Positions 61,846-64,000 of a stretch of 64,000 bases of DNA are shown piece after piece. Every line of letters starts with the position of its first letter. The first letter of the stretch is position 1. The stretch comes from Nostoc sp. 'Peltigera membranacea cyanobiont' 210A. GTDB taxonomy: Bacteria; Cyanobacteriota; Cyanobacteriia; Cyanobacteriales; Nostocaceae. The stretch is from positions 70,552 to 134,551 of the forward strand of contig NZ_NOLJ01000008.1 of assembly GCF_002246015.1 (NCBI RefSeq), read 5' to 3'. A program made the translations under genes and the position numbers. Below the pieces are notes generated by a model that made no database searches, was not told the DNA's origin, and worked only from the letters and a program-made list of their open reading frames with translations.

Positions 61846-62925
61846 TTATTTGACTTGTAAGGAAGCAGTCACGGCAAGAAATTCTTGGATCATTTTTTGG
61901 ATCAGTTCCCCTGCTGGTAGAGCTTCAGCTAATCCTGCTCCCTGTCCTGCCCACATACTGACAAAATCTGGACTTGATTGTTGAGCAGAAGTTTGACGTA
62001 AAACCCGCCCTATAGACATTTGAGCCGGGAATGGCAGTACCTTGTCCTTGTGATTCTCCATTTCACGTATAAATCGATTTCGGATTGCTCTGGCGGGCCT
62101 GCCGGAAAATACTTCAGTAATAACCGTGTCTTCGTCCTTACAGTTGAGTACCGCCTGCCTATAGACTTCCGGGATATTATTCTCAGGACAGGCGAGAAAA
62201 GCGGTTCCCATTTGTACCCCGCTTGCCCCAAGTGCAAATGCAGCAACGATTCCACGAGCATCCATAATTCCCCCTGCCGCGACGACTGGAACCGATACCG
62301 CATCAGCTATTTGCGGCACTAAGGCTGCTGTTCCAATCAATCCATGTTCATAAGGCACAGCAAAAGTACCGCGATGACCTCCGGCTTCAAAGCCCTGGGC
62401 TATGATCACATCGACTCCTGCTTCGACCAGAGCTTTTGCTTCACTAGTTGTTGTTGCGGTAGCTAACACAATTGAGCCTATAGCGTGTATCTCACGAATT
62501 GCCTCAATTGGTGCAGGCCCAAAGTGGAAACTAAATACAGGTATTTTCTCTTCAAGCAGGACATTAAATTGTTCTAGGAATGGCCCTAGTATCGGTATTG
62601 GTTCGGGAACAGGCCCCGCATCAAGTTCGTTATGCCATATTTTTAATAGCTCAGACATTGGGTAAGACTGCTCAGGCGCAAGTTCATACACTTCAACTGC
62701 TGGTGCAAACAAATTAACTGCAAAGGGTTGGTCTGTCAGTTCTCGAATTTGCCTGATAAAGGAGCGAAGTTTGGCTGGTGGGGTGGCCGCACCCCCATAG
62801 GAGCCAAGACCTCCTGCATTAGAAACGGCTGCCACCAACTCAGGTGTGGAAGCGCCGGCCATCGGAGCCTGAATTATTGGGTGTGTAATCTTGAGCAAAT
62901 CTATCAGTTCTGTCTTAGGCCACAT
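61846..62925 (-). CDS. nitronate monooxygenase (2-nitropropane dioxygenase family)
   Basis: A 359-residue FMN enzyme of the nitronate monooxygenase family, which detoxifies alkyl nitronates such as propionate-3-nitronate. FMN contacts are IIQAPMAGASTPELVAAVSN, GVDVIIAQGFEAGGHRGTF with the family's catalytic histidine region, VVAAGGIMDARGIVAAFALG and GVQMGTAFLACPE. It looks complete and stands alone. Confidence 0.9.
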   Translation of the reverse strand: MWPKTELIDLLKITHPIIQAPMAGASTPELVAAVSNAGGLGSYGGAATPPAKLRSFIRQIRELTDQPFAVNLFAPAVEVYELAPEQSYPMSELLKIWHNELDAGPVPEPIPILGPFLEQFNVLLEEKIPVFSFHFGPAPIEAIREIHAIGSIVLATATTTSEAKALVEAGVDVIIAQGFEAGGHRGTFAVPYEHGLIGTAALVPQIADAVSVPVVAAGGIMDARGIVAAFALGASGVQMGTAFLACPENNIPEVYRQAVLNCKDEDTVITEVFSGRPARAIRNRFIREMENHKDKVLPFPAQMSIGRVLRQTSAQQSSPDFVSMWAGQGAGLAEALPAGELIQKMIQEFLAVTASLQVK

Positions 62926-63091
62926 GAGTGTTGCATAAATGCGGGATAATTCAGTTTAATACGGGTATTTGCCAGATTGTGATGCAGGTTTACTTCTTCG
63001 CTTACCATTTTTTCTGTACTTTACTTGAGTTTACAAATTAGCTCTGATAGAGTTAGCTATTTAGTCAAGCTCCTGACTTTTTAACTATAAA

Positions 63092-63964
63092 TTAACCCTC
63101 TACCTGCTCTATCTCTACACCCATTCCTTGGTCTAGTTCTATGAACTTTGGCCCGGCGATCAGAACTACGATCATCATTAAAATACTCGTCACCATGATG
63201 ATGCTGACTACGCTGGGATCTTCAAAATTACTTGTAGCTACTAATAATGCTGCGGCAAAATTGCGTTGAGCCGTTCCTACTCCTAGCACTCGTTGAGTAT
63301 CGATACCAGGGCCGCCCAAAAGATAACCCACGGTAAAGGAGAAGACTATGAAAACGGCACAAACTAAAATTGCACCTGTTTGTAATAAGCCAATGATATC
63401 GTTAGTGTGAACTATCAGCCTGACTACTAGACCCAAAAGCAATCCAGCATTAGATAATTTGAACAAAATCGGCTGGATAGTAGGGGCGATCGCACTCAAT
63501 TTTGCTTTGATGAATAACCCAATGATCAATGGGCTAACCATCATTAACAATAGGGGTTTGGCAATGTCCCAGGAGTTAATTTGCACACCTTCTACCACTA
63601 AGGGCAGTACAATCGGCATATAAAAAATTGTGCCCAGCATTAGCAACATCATTAATCCCACCGAGAAAGCTATATTGCCTTTGACTATGTGGGCAAGTTT
63701 AGGTAATGCTGGAGGCCCTGATGCTACTGCCATAATCAGTAAGCCATCTCTTAGTGGTTCACTTAAATGTACTACTTGTAGTAACAAATATACAAAAAGC
63801 GGCACTAGTACAAAATTTGTCAGCAGCGATGAGATAACTAAGCGAGGGTTGCGAAGTGGTTCCCAAATCTGTTGTACGGTGAGACTTAACCCTGCACCCA
63901 GCATGGTGAACACGATAAATGTGAAAAGTGCGAGTTTATCGATTAGTGGCAAGATTTCGTTCAT
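63092..63964 (-). CDS. bile acid:sodium symporter (BASS) family protein
   Basis: A 290-residue membrane protein with about nine or ten hydrophobic helices (LALFTFIVFTMLGAGLSL, LVISSLLTNFVLVPLFVYLL, GLMMLLMLGTIFYMPIVLPL and others). The GPPALPKLAHIVKGNIAFSV and GTAQRNFAAALLVATSNF segments match the sodium-binding core of BASS/SBF proteins. Plant and cyanobacterial relatives carry bicarbonate, pyruvate or other organic acids with sodium; the substrate is not clear. Stop and start codons are both inside the window. Confidence 0.85.
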   Translation of the reverse strand: MNEILPLIDKLALFTFIVFTMLGAGLSLTVQQIWEPLRNPRLVISSLLTNFVLVPLFVYLLLQVVHLSEPLRDGLLIMAVASGPPALPKLAHIVKGNIAFSVGLMMLLMLGTIFYMPIVLPLVVEGVQINSWDIAKPLLLMMVSPLIIGLFIKAKLSAIAPTIQPILFKLSNAGLLLGLVVRLIVHTNDIIGLLQTGAILVCAVFIVFSFTVGYLLGGPGIDTQRVLGVGTAQRNFAAALLVATSNFEDPSVVSIIMVTSILMMIVVLIAGPKFIELDQGMGVEIEQVEG

Positions 63965-64000
63965 GATTTTTTTTCAACGCAGAGGGCGGAGGGGCAGGGG

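Overview
The window comes from the chromosome of a filamentous, heterocyst-forming cyanobacterium (Nostocales, Nostoc/Anabaena-like). The reasons are the dense HIP1 palindromes (GCGATCGC), a Tab2-type photosystem translation factor, and a 27-kb block that matches the heterocyst envelope polysaccharide (HEP) island, including hepC and hepA. Small palindromic repeats, MITE-like elements and minisatellites typical of Nostoc genomes are scattered throughout. No tRNA, rRNA, CRISPR array or intact transposase gene was seen.

Layout. 1-1.9 kb: the end of an aspartoacylase gene, a Tab2 homologue and a YciI-like protein. 1.9-6.9 kb: a minus-strand operon of two STAND NTPases around a protein with 13 near-identical WD40 repeats plus one degenerate repeat. 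7.1-12.6 kb: a 21-bp minisatellite, pheT, a secreted protein, a decayed vapBC toxin-antitoxin pair and a PATAN-REC response regulator. 13.3-17.0 kb: a vWA / PP2C / kinase-TPR triad of the TerY-P type. 17.5-44.4 kb: the HEP-like island, all on the plus strand. It holds a nucleotidyltransferase, epimerases, many glycosyltransferases, two PhyH-type dioxygenases, a Wzc-like co-polymerase, HepC, HepA, a putative polymerase and a GMC oxidoreductase. 44.7-46.0 kb: an excisionase-type antitoxin and a PIN toxin. 46.4-48.9 kb: an MFS transporter and an SDR.

49.6-53.3 kb is the most unusual part. On the minus strand lie a chaplin-domain peptide, a rodlin-like peptide, a MauE/thioredoxin membrane protein, a small HflX-N-like protein and an ATP-grasp enzyme. 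Chaplins and rodlins form the hydrophobic rodlet coat of Streptomyces aerial hyphae. Here each carries a double-glycine leader in place of a Sec signal peptide, and the next gene encodes a likely disulfide-handling membrane protein. I infer a leader-peptide-exported amyloid or surface-coat system in a cyanobacterium.

53.6-64 kb: a DOMON-like protein and a sugar-kinase-like protein, a Tudor-knot protein, a conserved small protein, a 63-bp minisatellite, a GIY-YIG protein, an FAD oxidoreductase fused to a persulfide-dioxygenase-like domain, an antitoxin fragment, a nitronate monooxygenase and a bile-acid:sodium-symporter-family protein. Several genes carry short palindromic repeats inserted in frame, so these repeats are altering proteins as well as spacers.
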